Assembly (NCBI GenBank): GCA_023404715.1
Contig: JAEYAR010000170.1
Span: forward strand, 1-64,000
DNA from: Bacillota bacterium
GTDB taxonomy: Bacteria; Bacillota; Clostridia; Christensenellales; Aristaeellaceae
Length of the DNA stretch: 64,000 nucleotides
Direction of reading: 5' to 3'
In this document: one piece after another, positions 15,844 to 23,180 of the stretch
Layout: every line of letters begins with the position of its first letter
How positions within the stretch are numbered: position 1 is the stretch's first letter
Program-made: the position numbers and the translations under genes
Notes under the pieces: generated by a model
What the model was told of the DNA's origin: nothing
The model's input: only the letters and a program-made list of their open reading frames with translations
Database searches by the model: none

Positions 15844-16952
15844 CGCCGCTCATCCATCCTATCCAATATTTCGAGCATTTTACGCACGCATTCCAGGACC
15901 GCTTCATCGTTTTCTTTCATCTTTTCGATGACCACTTCCAGCATATCGCCATAATAGTGCGATTTCCAGTCGTCCCAGTTTATACACTCCTCCAGCCCGA
16001 TCAGCGACCACGCCAGATCATGCGTATAGCCGTAACGCCAGCTTATCGTCGTGAGTATTTCTCCAAATTGCGGATCAGCCAGCTTTTTTACGTCGTTTAT
16101 GCCGTCGTAAAAGCCCTTTTCCTTCGAATCAGGGAGATAGGTTCGAAAGAACTCGGCAAAATTGTGGCAGTTAAATGTGGGCCACATGGTCTCCGCCAGT
16201 CGCCGCATCCTCTCTTTTCTGCCTTCAGGCGCATCCGTGCCCAGGCTGTCGGGGCCGTATGTGCTGATTTTTTTCATGTATTCGCCCCATAGCTCTTCGC
16301 GGAGGCAGCATTCCATTACGCGCTCGATCCGTTTTAACCCATCGAAAAGCGTATACCTCGGCGCGGCCTTTTCACCTAAGATATACAGCGTATCTATGCC
16401 GCCATAAGCTACCGGCGGATCCGGCGATTTTTGCGCACATTTGAAGCTGGGGCATAGTATTTTGTCGCCGTCCAATCCGATAATCACCGAGAATGGAGCG
16501 ACATTGTCCTTCAGCTTCGCGATGATGGGCCTTCCCCTGCTCACGGAAGCTAAGATTTCATCTGGGAACGCGGCGATATCCGTAACCGCGCGATAACGAT
16601 AGCCCGCGAAGCCGAACAGGAAATCAATGTTATCCGCCGTGCCGCCGTCGTCAAGGTTTCCCTCGTGAATCAGTCGATCCATCTGTGTGGGCGTCCCATT
16701 GAAACGGCAGCGAAGCGAGCTGCGGCCGCACAACGTATCGAAGAGAAAAAAGTATTTCTCCTGCGATCGTTGGGGTTTCGTGGCGCAGTTCCCGCAATTG
16801 TCGCACCGCCCATTCTCCCACTGGTTGCAGGCTGTTACCCGTTCGCCCTTCGCGCCCACGTTCTCCAGATACATCCAAACCGACGTGAAGCAATTGATGA
16901 AGGTGGTCGCCGCGAATCCGGAAAACGGTATGTCGAAATCAAGCTGGGTCAT
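15840..16952 (-). CDS. BtrH/papain-like fold protein with C-x7-C-x2-C-x2-C motif, paralogue 2
   Basis: 370 residues. TFINCFTSVWMYLENVG carries C21 at the position expected for a papain-like nucleophile. A cluster C42, C50, C53, C56 (C-x7-C-x2-C-x2-C) follows, shared with the paralogue at 13050-14177 and echoed in the MerR fusion. RPIIAKLKDNVAPFSVIIGLDGDKILCPS is the strand pair of BtrH/C39-like folds; the catalytic histidine position appears to be phenylalanine. The helical C-terminal half contains ETMWPTFNCHNFAEFF. BtrH family knowledge: acyltransferase in butirosin synthesis. Activity here is doubtful. Ribosome-binding site AGGGG. The gene follows a short degenerate segment and the Fpg-like gene. 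Confidence 0.65.
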   Translation of the reverse strand: MTQLDFDIPFSGFAATTFINCFTSVWMYLENVGAKGERVTACNQWENGRCDNCGNCATKPQRSQEKYFFLFDTLCGRSSLRCRFNGTPTQMDRLIHEGNLDDGGTADNIDFLFGFAGYRYRAVTDIAAFPDEILASVSRGRPIIAKLKDNVAPFSVIIGLDGDKILCPSFKCAQKSPDPPVAYGGIDTLYILGEKAAPRYTLFDGLKRIERVMECCLREELWGEYMKKISTYGPDSLGTDAPEGRKERMRRLAETMWPTFNCHNFAEFFRTYLPDSKEKGFYDGINDVKKLADPQFGEILTTISWRYGYTHDLAWSLIGLEECINWDDWKSHYYGDMLEVVIEKMKENDEAVLECVRKMLEILDRMDERR

Positions 16953-16965
16953 GCCTTTTATCCCC

Positions 16966-17064
16966 TCATTCTATCAAGGTATAAATGCTATAGTCGAGCG
17001 TCACACGGCCGTCTGCGTCCTTTTAAAAGTGTTCCCGGTATACCTTGGTGATCTCGATGGCCAT
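16966..17064 (-). pseudogene. Possible remnant of a GyrI-like gene 3' end
   Basis: The 135-bp gap between the Fpg-like and BtrH-like genes translates, in one frame with a single internal TAA, to a short peptide. It ends KDADGRVTLDYSIYTLIE, which resembles the C-terminus QDEDGYVILDCYIPVE of the intact GyrI-like protein at 11778. It may be a decayed effector-domain gene. Short and therefore tentative. Confidence 0.35.
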
Positions 17065-17087
17065 TTGTCAACACGCCCTACCGTCTG

Positions 17088-17912
17088 TTACTTTTTTACC
17101 TGACACTTTGGGCAAAAGGCGATGACGCCCCCGACGGAAACCTTGCCCAAAGTCTCGCCGCACAGCGGGCAAGGCTCGCCGATGTGCTTGCGCTCGGACA
17201 TCGCCACGTACCCACCGGGGTTCCCGTACAGATCGACCTCCGACGTCCGCCCGCCGGCCTCGCAGGCTTTCGACAACACGTCGCGCATGGCGCGATACAG
17301 CCGCTCCTGCGCCGCGTCGTCGAGCTTGCCGATGTGCACGGAAGGATGAATCCCCGCGTGCAGCAGGATTTCCCCCGCGAAGGTGCTCATAATCCCGGCG
17401 ACGTTCTTGGTCAGATAGGTTTTGATAGGCTGTTTCGGGTCGTCCATATGGTCCTTCACAAAAGCCAGATACGCCTCGAATGTGCCCGCCATTGGCGCAT
17501 AGCGCGTCTCATCCGTGCTCCGCGCGAGCGCGTCCCACGCCGCGTGGTCGATCACGTCTACGCCGTAGGACCACAGCAGCACCGAGTAGGCCAGACCGCT
17601 TCCGTCTAAGAAGGAGAAGCGAAAATTGTATTTCATCGGCTCGCCGGACGGCGCATCATAATACCGTATCTTTCCGCCGCCCTGGCGAAACACAATTCCG
17701 TAGCCGTTGCCTAGCTTAACGTATATATCGGGCGCGTGGTAAAGTACGTCCGTGACGGTTCCTCCGACCGCGTTCGGATAACGATCGGGCGCGCCCTCGG
17801 GGTTGAAGATGTTCGCGTTGGGATGGACGTATTCGCCGTGAGCGATGGTTTTTCCGAGAATCGTTTCGCGCATCTGCCGCGCGATGGTATAGGATTCGGG
17901 ATATTCCAGCAT
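17088..17912 (-). CDS. Fpg/MutM/Nei-like protein lacking the catalytic N-terminal proline
   Basis: 274 residues, the length of Fpg (MutM) glycosylases. The overall plan is retained: N-terminal LEYPE motif (MPELPE in MutM), a beta-sandwich region, the H2TH region (TKNVAGIMSTFAGEILLHAGIHP, comparable to the PGIGNIYxxE...AGIHP of MutM) and a C-terminal CPLC-x16-CPKC zinc finger. The proline that should become residue 1 and act as nucleophile is leucine, and the arginine of the zinc-finger loop is missing (GGVIAFCPKC). Base excision is therefore unlikely, and DNA or nucleotide binding without cleavage is plausible. ATG 17912 lies 15 bp after the MerR fusion's stop. Co-transcribed with BtrH-like and GyrI-like genes, not with repair genes. 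Confidence 0.8.
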   Translation of the reverse strand: MLEYPESYTIARQMRETILGKTIAHGEYVHPNANIFNPEGAPDRYPNAVGGTVTDVLYHAPDIYVKLGNGYGIVFRQGGGKIRYYDAPSGEPMKYNFRFSFLDGSGLAYSVLLWSYGVDVIDHAAWDALARSTDETRYAPMAGTFEAYLAFVKDHMDDPKQPIKTYLTKNVAGIMSTFAGEILLHAGIHPSVHIGKLDDAAQERLYRAMRDVLSKACEAGGRTSEVDLYGNPGGYVAMSERKHIGEPCPLCGETLGKVSVGGVIAFCPKCQVKK

Positions 17913-17927
17913 CGGTCTTTTCCCCTT

Positions 17928-20609
17928 TCACTGCTTTGGTATATTCGCCATCAGCATGTCGAGCACCTTGTCCATGCACGCCGCCGCCTCGCGAATCTTC
18001 GCGGCGATCTTCACGCGCCCGTCCTTATCCTGCAGGGCTGCCAGCGTCACGTTGAAGCCGCCGCCGAGCGCCTCCAAGCTGTCCGGGTCGTTTTGATGAT
18101 CGTCGCCGCCCCATATCTCGGCCATTCTACGGTACAGCGCGCTCACATCCTCAAGATACCCCATCTCCGGATTTAACTCTTTCGCCCGGTCGAGGAAGGA
18201 GAAGGCGCAGCTGCCGTTTGTGGCCATGTTGCAGATATTGCTCACATGTAAGCCCCAACCATCCCCAAACGCGTCGGGCGTCACGCCCTCGAGCATGCCC
18301 CGCTCGATGAAGTCAGCCCACGCGCGAAACGCCTCGGCGCCGAAGCAAAACCTGTCGTTCTTGACGGCGAACAGTTCAGGGATGCCCAGCACGATCTCTT
18401 TGTAGAGCTGCTGTAGGTCGATGGAGCGCTTCTTCTCGCCGACGAAGATCAGGCCCTTGACGGCGTTTTCATCCGCGCCCGGCTCGGAAACGATTTGTTC
18501 CAGCGGCACGCGCACCGGCTCGGACTTGTCGCCGGTCAGGAACAGCAGCGTCTTGCCGTATTCCTCATAGCCCACGTAGACGCCCCAGGGCGGCCCGCAA
18601 TGGGTAATGGCGACGACGGGCACGCCTTTGTCGATATAGGCCATCAGCGTCTGAACATACATTTCCTTGTTCGCCCGAAACTGCTCGCCCGAGACAAAGG
18701 TGCTCGCATAGCCGCACCGCTCAAAAATCCTTTCAAAATAGCGCCCGCCTTCCAGCTGGAACATGCAGGCCGACGCACACTCGCCGCAGTATTCGCCATA
18801 CGAATACACCTGCGCCAGCACGTCCCCCGTCAGCCCCGCGAAGAACCAGTAGCCAAAGTCCGGCTCGTCCTTGTATTCGCCCAACGATTCCATGACATAC
18901 CGGGCGCAGCCGTTGAACCAGTAGTTTTCGCCGAATTCGCTGGTGATGAGGCGATGGATAATGGGTATGACGTTGTTGCTCTGCCGAAAAGCCATGGTAA
19001 GCGTCCCCTCTCCAATCTTCTTTTTCGGGATTTGCGCGAGCTGTGAAACGCGGATGGCGCGAAAGTACTTCTTAATTGAGCTATCCGAGCCCATGATGAT
19101 CGGCTTCGCCCGTTGAAGCCTGAGCTCCGTCGCCATATAGGGGAAGTTCACGCCGCAGTAGCGCACCTCGCCGTTGAGGATCACGGCGAAATGCTTAAGC
19201 CCCACGATCCACGTCAAGCGGTTGTAGCCATTACGATCGATGGTGCCGCGCTTGGGCAATTGAAAGTAGTCGCCGAATACCGGCTGATGAAAGCAGATGG
19301 CCTCCCTCGACAAGCGCTCGTCGGGGCTATTGTCCATGTTGACGCCGAATAGATGGTTCAGATCCTCGCCGTGATGGAAACGGATGCTGGTCTCGTTCTT
19401 GCCGTGGCCCCAGCCGCCGCTCTCCTCGCCGACGCGAAACTCGATGTCAACCCGAAACGGCAGCTTCACCGCCACGTTTGTGGACAGCACCCGCGTGGAA
19501 ATCCAGGAGATGTATTCGGCCTCGCCCCGCTCCGTGACGCGGTAATGCGGACTATTGATCGGTATCAGCTTGTCCATCTCTACGTCCCGCGACCACAGGA
19601 TCGGATTAGCCCGTTCAATTTCTCCGACCGTGATCGAGCCGGGCGCCAGCTCCTCCGGCGCGCCAAACAGCGCCGGGTCGGCAAGCCGCTTCCTGACCGG
19701 CACGTACAGCGCGACAAGCTCCCTCTTTTCATCGGGCGACAGCAGCGGCTCCAGCATCGCCTCGCTTCGCAGGCCGCTGCCGGGCAGGTAGTCGATCTGG
19801 TAGTACCTGTTATCGTCAAACGACGTCACAAGTTGCCCAAAGCGCTCTGCCAAATCCTCGTCGAGATAGACGTTGATCGTGGCGTACAGGCCGCCGGCAA
19901 AGCGGAAGTCCAGATACTCGCCGTCGTTCACGAAGTCGTCGGCGACGCGCGCGACGACCACGTCGCCCGCCTCCGATTGATACTCAAACTGCCCGTGACT
20001 GCCCGGCTCGTCGCATGTCACGCCGTGTGCCTGGATGTAGCGCCAAAACCCATCCGGATCGGACGCATTGGCGTTTGCCTTTAGCAAGGACGAAAGCACG
20101 CGCATCGAAGGCAAACGCACAATCGACGGCTCGATAGGCTTTGAAAGCGTCTGGGAAACTTGCGATAACCGCCCATACGACAAAGGCTCGCCCGCCCCGT
20201 CCGTCTTTTCCAGTTCCCGGTTGGCGAGCGCCTCGTAAAGCAGCGGCAGCGCCGATATCTGCTTAATGCCTAACCTGAGCATGGCTTGCAGGAATTCGTC
20301 CGTGATTCGCTTTAGCTCGGACAGGGCGGCGGACTCCTCGTCGATCATGCGAACGCGGCGAACAAACACATCTACCACGATACTCATGTCCTCGCTCTTG
20401 TAGATGCGCAGTATGTCTTTGATCGGGATCATCATCTTGCGCAAGATGATGATTTGCCTGAGACGTTCGATATTGGCCTCATCAAAATAGCGGTACTTCT
20501 CTCCTGGCGGGCGCACGCTTTGAATCAATCCCGCTTCCTCGTAATATCTCAGGCTACGTGAGGTAAGCCCCAGCTGCAACGCGAGGTCGGTGATCTTGAT
20601 CAGCTCCAT
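17928..20609 (-). CDS. MerR regulator fused to GyrI-like, lectin-like and BtrH-like domains (893 aa)
   Basis: The MerR winged helix is at 1-70 (LIKITDLALQLGLTSRSLRYYEEAGLI, then KYRYFDEANIERLRQI). A coiled dimerisation helix lies at about 75-115 and a GyrI-like effector domain at about 158-320 (IVRLPSMRVLSS to LVALYVPVRKR). A beta-rich concanavalin/laminin-G-like region at about 370-525 includes VRYCGVNFPYM. A BtrH/papain-like domain at about 535-893 has C568 in NYWFNGCARY, the cluster C608, C611, C615 and VYVGYEEYG. The expected histidine position is tryptophan. Typical MerR proteins have 120-280 residues, so this is an exceptional fusion. AAAGGAG precedes the ATG. It probably autoregulates its operon through the dyad at 20648-20670 in response to a small ligand (inference). 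Confidence 0.85.
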   Translation of the reverse strand: MELIKITDLALQLGLTSRSLRYYEEAGLIQSVRPPGEKYRYFDEANIERLRQIIILRKMMIPIKDILRIYKSEDMSIVVDVFVRRVRMIDEESAALSELKRITDEFLQAMLRLGIKQISALPLLYEALANRELEKTDGAGEPLSYGRLSQVSQTLSKPIEPSIVRLPSMRVLSSLLKANANASDPDGFWRYIQAHGVTCDEPGSHGQFEYQSEAGDVVVARVADDFVNDGEYLDFRFAGGLYATINVYLDEDLAERFGQLVTSFDDNRYYQIDYLPGSGLRSEAMLEPLLSPDEKRELVALYVPVRKRLADPALFGAPEELAPGSITVGEIERANPILWSRDVEMDKLIPINSPHYRVTERGEAEYISWISTRVLSTNVAVKLPFRVDIEFRVGEESGGWGHGKNETSIRFHHGEDLNHLFGVNMDNSPDERLSREAICFHQPVFGDYFQLPKRGTIDRNGYNRLTWIVGLKHFAVILNGEVRYCGVNFPYMATELRLQRAKPIIMGSDSSIKKYFRAIRVSQLAQIPKKKIGEGTLTMAFRQSNNVIPIIHRLITSEFGENYWFNGCARYVMESLGEYKDEPDFGYWFFAGLTGDVLAQVYSYGEYCGECASACMFQLEGGRYFERIFERCGYASTFVSGEQFRANKEMYVQTLMAYIDKGVPVVAITHCGPPWGVYVGYEEYGKTLLFLTGDKSEPVRVPLEQIVSEPGADENAVKGLIFVGEKKRSIDLQQLYKEIVLGIPELFAVKNDRFCFGAEAFRAWADFIERGMLEGVTPDAFGDGWGLHVSNICNMATNGSCAFSFLDRAKELNPEMGYLEDVSALYRRMAEIWGGDDHQNDPDSLEALGGGFNVTLAALQDKDGRVKIAAKIREAAACMDKVLDMLMANIPKQ

Positions 20610-20638
20610 GGCGGCGGCTCCTTTCGCTTGATGATATG

Positions 20639-20670
20639 ATTATAGCACTTGACGTAACGGCAGAGTCAAG
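20639..20670 (-). promoter_or_regulatory. MerR-type promoter/operator: 19-bp spacer with perfect dyad
   Basis: Minus strand TTGACT (20664-20669), 19-bp spacer, TATAAT (20639-20644), 30 bp before the MerR fusion start. CTTGAC (20648-20653) and GTCAAG (20665-20670) form a perfect 6+6 inverted repeat with 11 bp between, lying in the spacer. Long spacers with a central dyad are the hallmark of MerR-activated promoters. Confidence 0.8.
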
Positions 20671-20823
20671 AGAGCGCTTGTCAATTGGGCGCATCGGATA
20701 TACAGGTGATCATGGCGGCGTCCGCCCTGCTGTATGGTGAAAACGACAATTGGCGTGAGATGAAAAAAGCGAAGACGATGGAGAAGCTATGCGCAATAGA
20801 GACCGACAGGTACCCCGATGTCA
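20671..20823. other. Intergenic gap, nothing supported
   Basis: Between the MerR operator and the cold-shock terminator no gene or repeat was recognised. A 65-codon rightward frame at 20685-20882 runs through the cold-shock terminator and looks spurious. Confidence 0.5.
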
Positions 20824-20852
20824 ATAAAAAAACCGCCTCATCTAGAGGCGGT
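20824..20852 (-). terminator. Intrinsic terminator of the cold-shock gene
   Basis: Minus strand ACCGCCTC pairs with GAGGCGGT around a 5-nt loop, followed by seven T. Eleven bp after the stop codon. Confidence 0.9.
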
Positions 20853-20862
20853 GAAGCGGTGA

Positions 20863-21075
20863 TCAGGCTACGCAGACGTTGACTGCGCGGAACTTACCGT
20901 GTCCTTTGGGATCGGCTTCCACGTCAAACGTAACCCTTTGGCCGTCTGCCAGCGAGCGAAACCCGCTGCTCTGGATGGCCGAGAAATGCACGAACACATC
21001 TTCCCCGCCGTTGTCATTGGTGATGAAACCGAAACCCTTTGCGTCGTTGAAAAACTTAACTGTACCACTGTTCAT
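20863..21075 (-). CDS. Cold-shock protein (CspA family)
   Basis: 70 residues, a single OB-fold. RNP1 KGFGFI and RNP2 VFVHF are intact, and the start MNSGTVKFFN is typical. It binds single-stranded RNA/DNA and acts as an RNA chaperone. ATG 21075 follows AGGAGGTATCATT; an upstream in-frame start at 21114 is not used. The gene has a long, structured 5' leader of about 110 nt, as expected of cold-inducible csp mRNAs, and its own promoter and terminator. Divergent from the LysR gene. Confidence 0.97.
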   Translation of the reverse strand: MNSGTVKFFNDAKGFGFITNDNGGEDVFVHFSAIQSSGFRSLADGQRVTFDVEADPKGHGKFRAVNVCVA

Positions 21076-21124
21076 AATGATACCTCCTGAAAAAATGTTA
21101 TTCACCGTGTACAAACAAAAACTG

Positions 21125-21162
21125 CGAGGTTGAAGTCAAAATGAACATTGACTTTTAGCCTC
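21125..21162 (-). promoter_or_regulatory. Stem-loop in the csp 5' leader
   Basis: TGAAGTCA and TGACTT flank a short AT-rich loop, and outer GAGG/CCTC segments also pair. It lies in the transcribed leader, about 50 nt before the start codon. Possibly a temperature-sensitive leader structure (inference). Confidence 0.45.
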
Positions 21163-21193
21163 ACAGCAATCAATACATTTGGAATACCTATTT

Positions 21194-21221
21194 AGTATAC
21201 ACCTAAAAATCGATTTGTCAA
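21194..21221 (-). promoter_or_regulatory. Promoter of the cold-shock gene
   Basis: Minus strand TTGACA (21216-21221), 16 bp, TATACT (21194-21199), giving a leader of about 110 nt. Confidence 0.8.
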
Positions 21222-21416
21222 GTATTATTTACAGAAGTATTTATCGCGCCACGATCGAAACGTCATCTCTGCGCAGCCGGAGCGCATTCTCTCAAGGGGC
21301 TGATCCAGACCAAACTCCATCTCTGTCATATTGGCCGCCAGCGGAGCATCCCCTATGCTTTACAGGCATAGCCAAATGTGATAGGATGGTACAATAGAGC
21401 AGAGGAGGCGCAGGAA
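21222..21416. promoter_or_regulatory. csp-LysR intergenic region with a short inverted repeat
   Basis: About 195 bp. CTATGC (21353-21358) and GCATAG (21366-21371) form a 6+6 inverted repeat of LysR-operator-like size just upstream of TACAAT (21390-21395), the likely -10 of the LysR gene. No good -35 is seen, compatible with activator control. Tentative. Confidence 0.35.
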
Positions 21417-22304
21417 ATGGACATTCGTGTTCTTCGGTACTTTTTAACCGTCGCACGTGAAGAGAGTTTTTCCCGCGCGGCGGAGGCGCTCTTTTTGAGC
21501 CAGCCCACCCTGTCGCGCCAGATCAAGGATATGGAGGAGGAACTGGGGGTCACGCTGTTCATCCGCACCAACCGCAACGTCATACTCACCAAAGAGGGCA
21601 TGCGCCTGCGCAAACGCGCGCAGGAAATCGTCGATCTGATGGACAAGACCCGCGAGGAATTCTCAGATCTGGAAGAAGAGATCAGCGGCGACATCTACAT
21701 CGGCAGCGGCGAAACCCACGTCATGCGGCAGATCGCCCGTATCGCCATCGCGGTGCAGAGGGCGCATCCCGGCGTTCATTATCACCTGTACAGCGGCAAC
21801 GCGGACGACGTAAAGGAGCGGCTGGACAAGGGGTTGCTCGATTTCGGCGTGGTCATAGAGCCCGCCGATATTCACAAGTACGACTCTCTCAAAATCCCCG
21901 GGCGGGATACCTGGGGGTTATTGATGCAAAAGGCGCATCCGCTCAGCTCGCGGGAATTCATCTCGCCCGCCGATTTGGAAGGGGTGCCGCTGCTCACCTC
22001 ACGTCAGACGGCCGTATCGGGCGGACTATCCAGCTGGCTGGGGAAAAATCTCGATACGCTCGACGTGGTGGCCACGTATAACCTGGTCTTTAACGCTGCG
22101 CTGATGGTCGAGCAGGGCATGGGCTGCGCCCTTACGCTCGATCATCTGGTGGATACCATGGCGAATACCGACCTTTGCTTTCGCCCCTTGACCCCTAAGC
22201 TGGAGGTGGGGCTGAGCCTGGTATGGAAAAAGTATCAAATCTTTTCGCCCGCCGCCGACGTCTTTCTGCGCCAAATGCAGAAAACGCTCGGGTTAAAGGC
22301 TTAA
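21417..22304 (+). CDS. LysR family transcriptional regulator
   Basis: 295 residues, the usual length. The N-terminal winged HTH (MDIRVLRYFLTVAREESFSRAAEALFLSQPTLSRQIKDMEEELGVTLFIR) is unmistakable. A linker helix and a two-lobed periplasmic-binding-protein-like effector domain start near 92 (DIYIGSGETHVM). GAGGAGG sits correctly for ATG 21417, and an upstream in-frame ATG is discarded. The regulated target is unknown: the nearest divergent gene is the cold-shock gene, which has its own strong promoter, so control of a distant locus or only itself is possible. Confidence 0.93.
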   Translation: MDIRVLRYFLTVAREESFSRAAEALFLSQPTLSRQIKDMEEELGVTLFIRTNRNVILTKEGMRLRKRAQEIVDLMDKTREEFSDLEEEISGDIYIGSGETHVMRQIARIAIAVQRAHPGVHYHLYSGNADDVKERLDKGLLDFGVVIEPADIHKYDSLKIPGRDTWGLLMQKAHPLSSREFISPADLEGVPLLTSRQTAVSGGLSSWLGKNLDTLDVVATYNLVFNAALMVEQGMGCALTLDHLVDTMANTDLCFRPLTPKLEVGLSLVWKKYQIFSPAADVFLRQMQKTLGLKA

Positions 22305-22395
22305 TCCCCAGGGCCCGTCGCTATGTATCTGTCTGTATTTCATTTTAGCGCACCTTCCCCACGGGTTCAAGGATTGTTTTAGAAGCTTCGGGCAA
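22305..22395. other. Short gap, nothing supported
   Basis: No gene or repeat recognised between the LysR stop and the shared terminator. Confidence 0.4.
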
Positions 22396-22440
22396 CAGCG
22401 CGGCCCCGGAAGAAATCGCTTCTTCCGGGGCTGCGCTGTT
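22396..22440. terminator. Long GC-rich hairpin between convergent genes
   Basis: An 18-bp stem (one G-T pair) starting at AGCGCGGCCCCGG and closing at CCGGGGCTGCGCT. It lies between the LysR gene and the leftward sigma-factor operon, probably terminating both. Confidence 0.7.
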
Positions 22441-22754
22441 CAAACCGCGATGCACTCGCCCTCACAGGCGATGTACAGCCCGACCTTCCTGCCGGTCTTC
22501 GCCTCGATGCGCTGCAGGTTGCGCAGGTCGTCCTCGCTGGCGGCCATTTTGCCCTCCGGGTGATTCGAGATGAGCACCGGCGAGGCCTCCAAATCCGGCT
22601 TCTCCAGCTTGGCGGGCAGCCCGCCATAGGTGTCGAACTGCGTGAACATCTGCGGCTCGCCCTGCGCGTCCAGCCAGACGAGCGCCGAAACCTGCGTGTA
22701 TACGTGGCCGAACAGCCACACGCCGAATGCTTCAATTTGCTTTGGCACGTTCAT
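22440..22754 (-). CDS. Small protein of unknown function
   Basis: 104 residues, no recognised domain. The first third is hydrophobic-aromatic (GVWLFGHVYTQVSALVWLD) but reads more like amphipathic strands than a membrane anchor. The C-terminus ends with IACEGECIAV, containing two cysteines. No signal peptide. ATG 22754 lies two bases beyond the TGA of the preceding gene, so translation is probably coupled; a TTG at 22760 overlapping that stop is an alternative start. Last gene of the ECF-sigma operon. Confidence 0.55.
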   Translation of the reverse strand: MNVPKQIEAFGVWLFGHVYTQVSALVWLDAQGEPQMFTQFDTYGGLPAKLEKPDLEASPVLISNHPEGKMAASEDDLRNLQRIEAKTGRKVGLYIACEGECIAV

Positions 22755-22756
22755 CG

Positions 22757-23176
22757 TCAATCAATCGCTTTCGCACTGCTCGAATAGTATGTTTGTGACT
22801 TGTAGCCGTTGCTGTTGTCGCATACGAACAATACCTTCACGCGGTAGACCTCTCCTGGCACAACGTGGCAAGTACGTGTAAAGGAGTGCTCGATCACATT
22901 ATAGCCAACGCTTCCGCTCTGCTCAGCGCCCGCATCCTGAAAAACCCCGTTCACCTTCTTTTGCAGCTGAAAGCTTGCTACGCCGAGCGAGTAGGAGTCC
23001 TCGATCCCGGTTGTCGAAAAATTTACGTTTAACCTTCCGCCGGCTTTAGGAGTGATGTTGGCGGAATAGGAGTCAAAATAAAGGCTAGCATACGGTTCGA
23101 TGCCCTCTTCCGCAAATGATACGACTGAAAGCAACGCAAGCAAAGCTGCAATTACGACTAAAACAATTCTTTTCAT
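22757..23176 (-). CDS. Small secreted protein, unknown function
   Basis: 139 residues. Signal peptide MKRIVLVVIAALLALLSVVSFA, cleavage likely after SFA. The mature part of about 115 residues is beta-rich, with IEPYASLYFDSYSANITPKAGGRLNVNF and two cysteines, resembling short secreted proteins common in Clostridia (possibly DUF6147-like, from memory). AGAAGGAG precedes the ATG, and the gene follows the anti-sigma gene by 4 bp. A target or accessory of the envelope-sensing sigma pair is plausible. Confidence 0.65.
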   Translation of the reverse strand: MKRIVLVVIAALLALLSVVSFAEEGIEPYASLYFDSYSANITPKAGGRLNVNFSTTGIEDSYSLGVASFQLQKKVNGVFQDAGAEQSGSVGYNVIEHSFTRTCHVVPGEVYRVKVLFVCDNSNGYKSQTYYSSSAKAID

Positions 23177-23180
23177 GAAA

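Noticed and set aside
20685..20882. 65-codon rightward frame between the MerR and csp genes
   Set aside because: It crosses the csp terminator and the end of the csp gene, with no ribosome-binding site.
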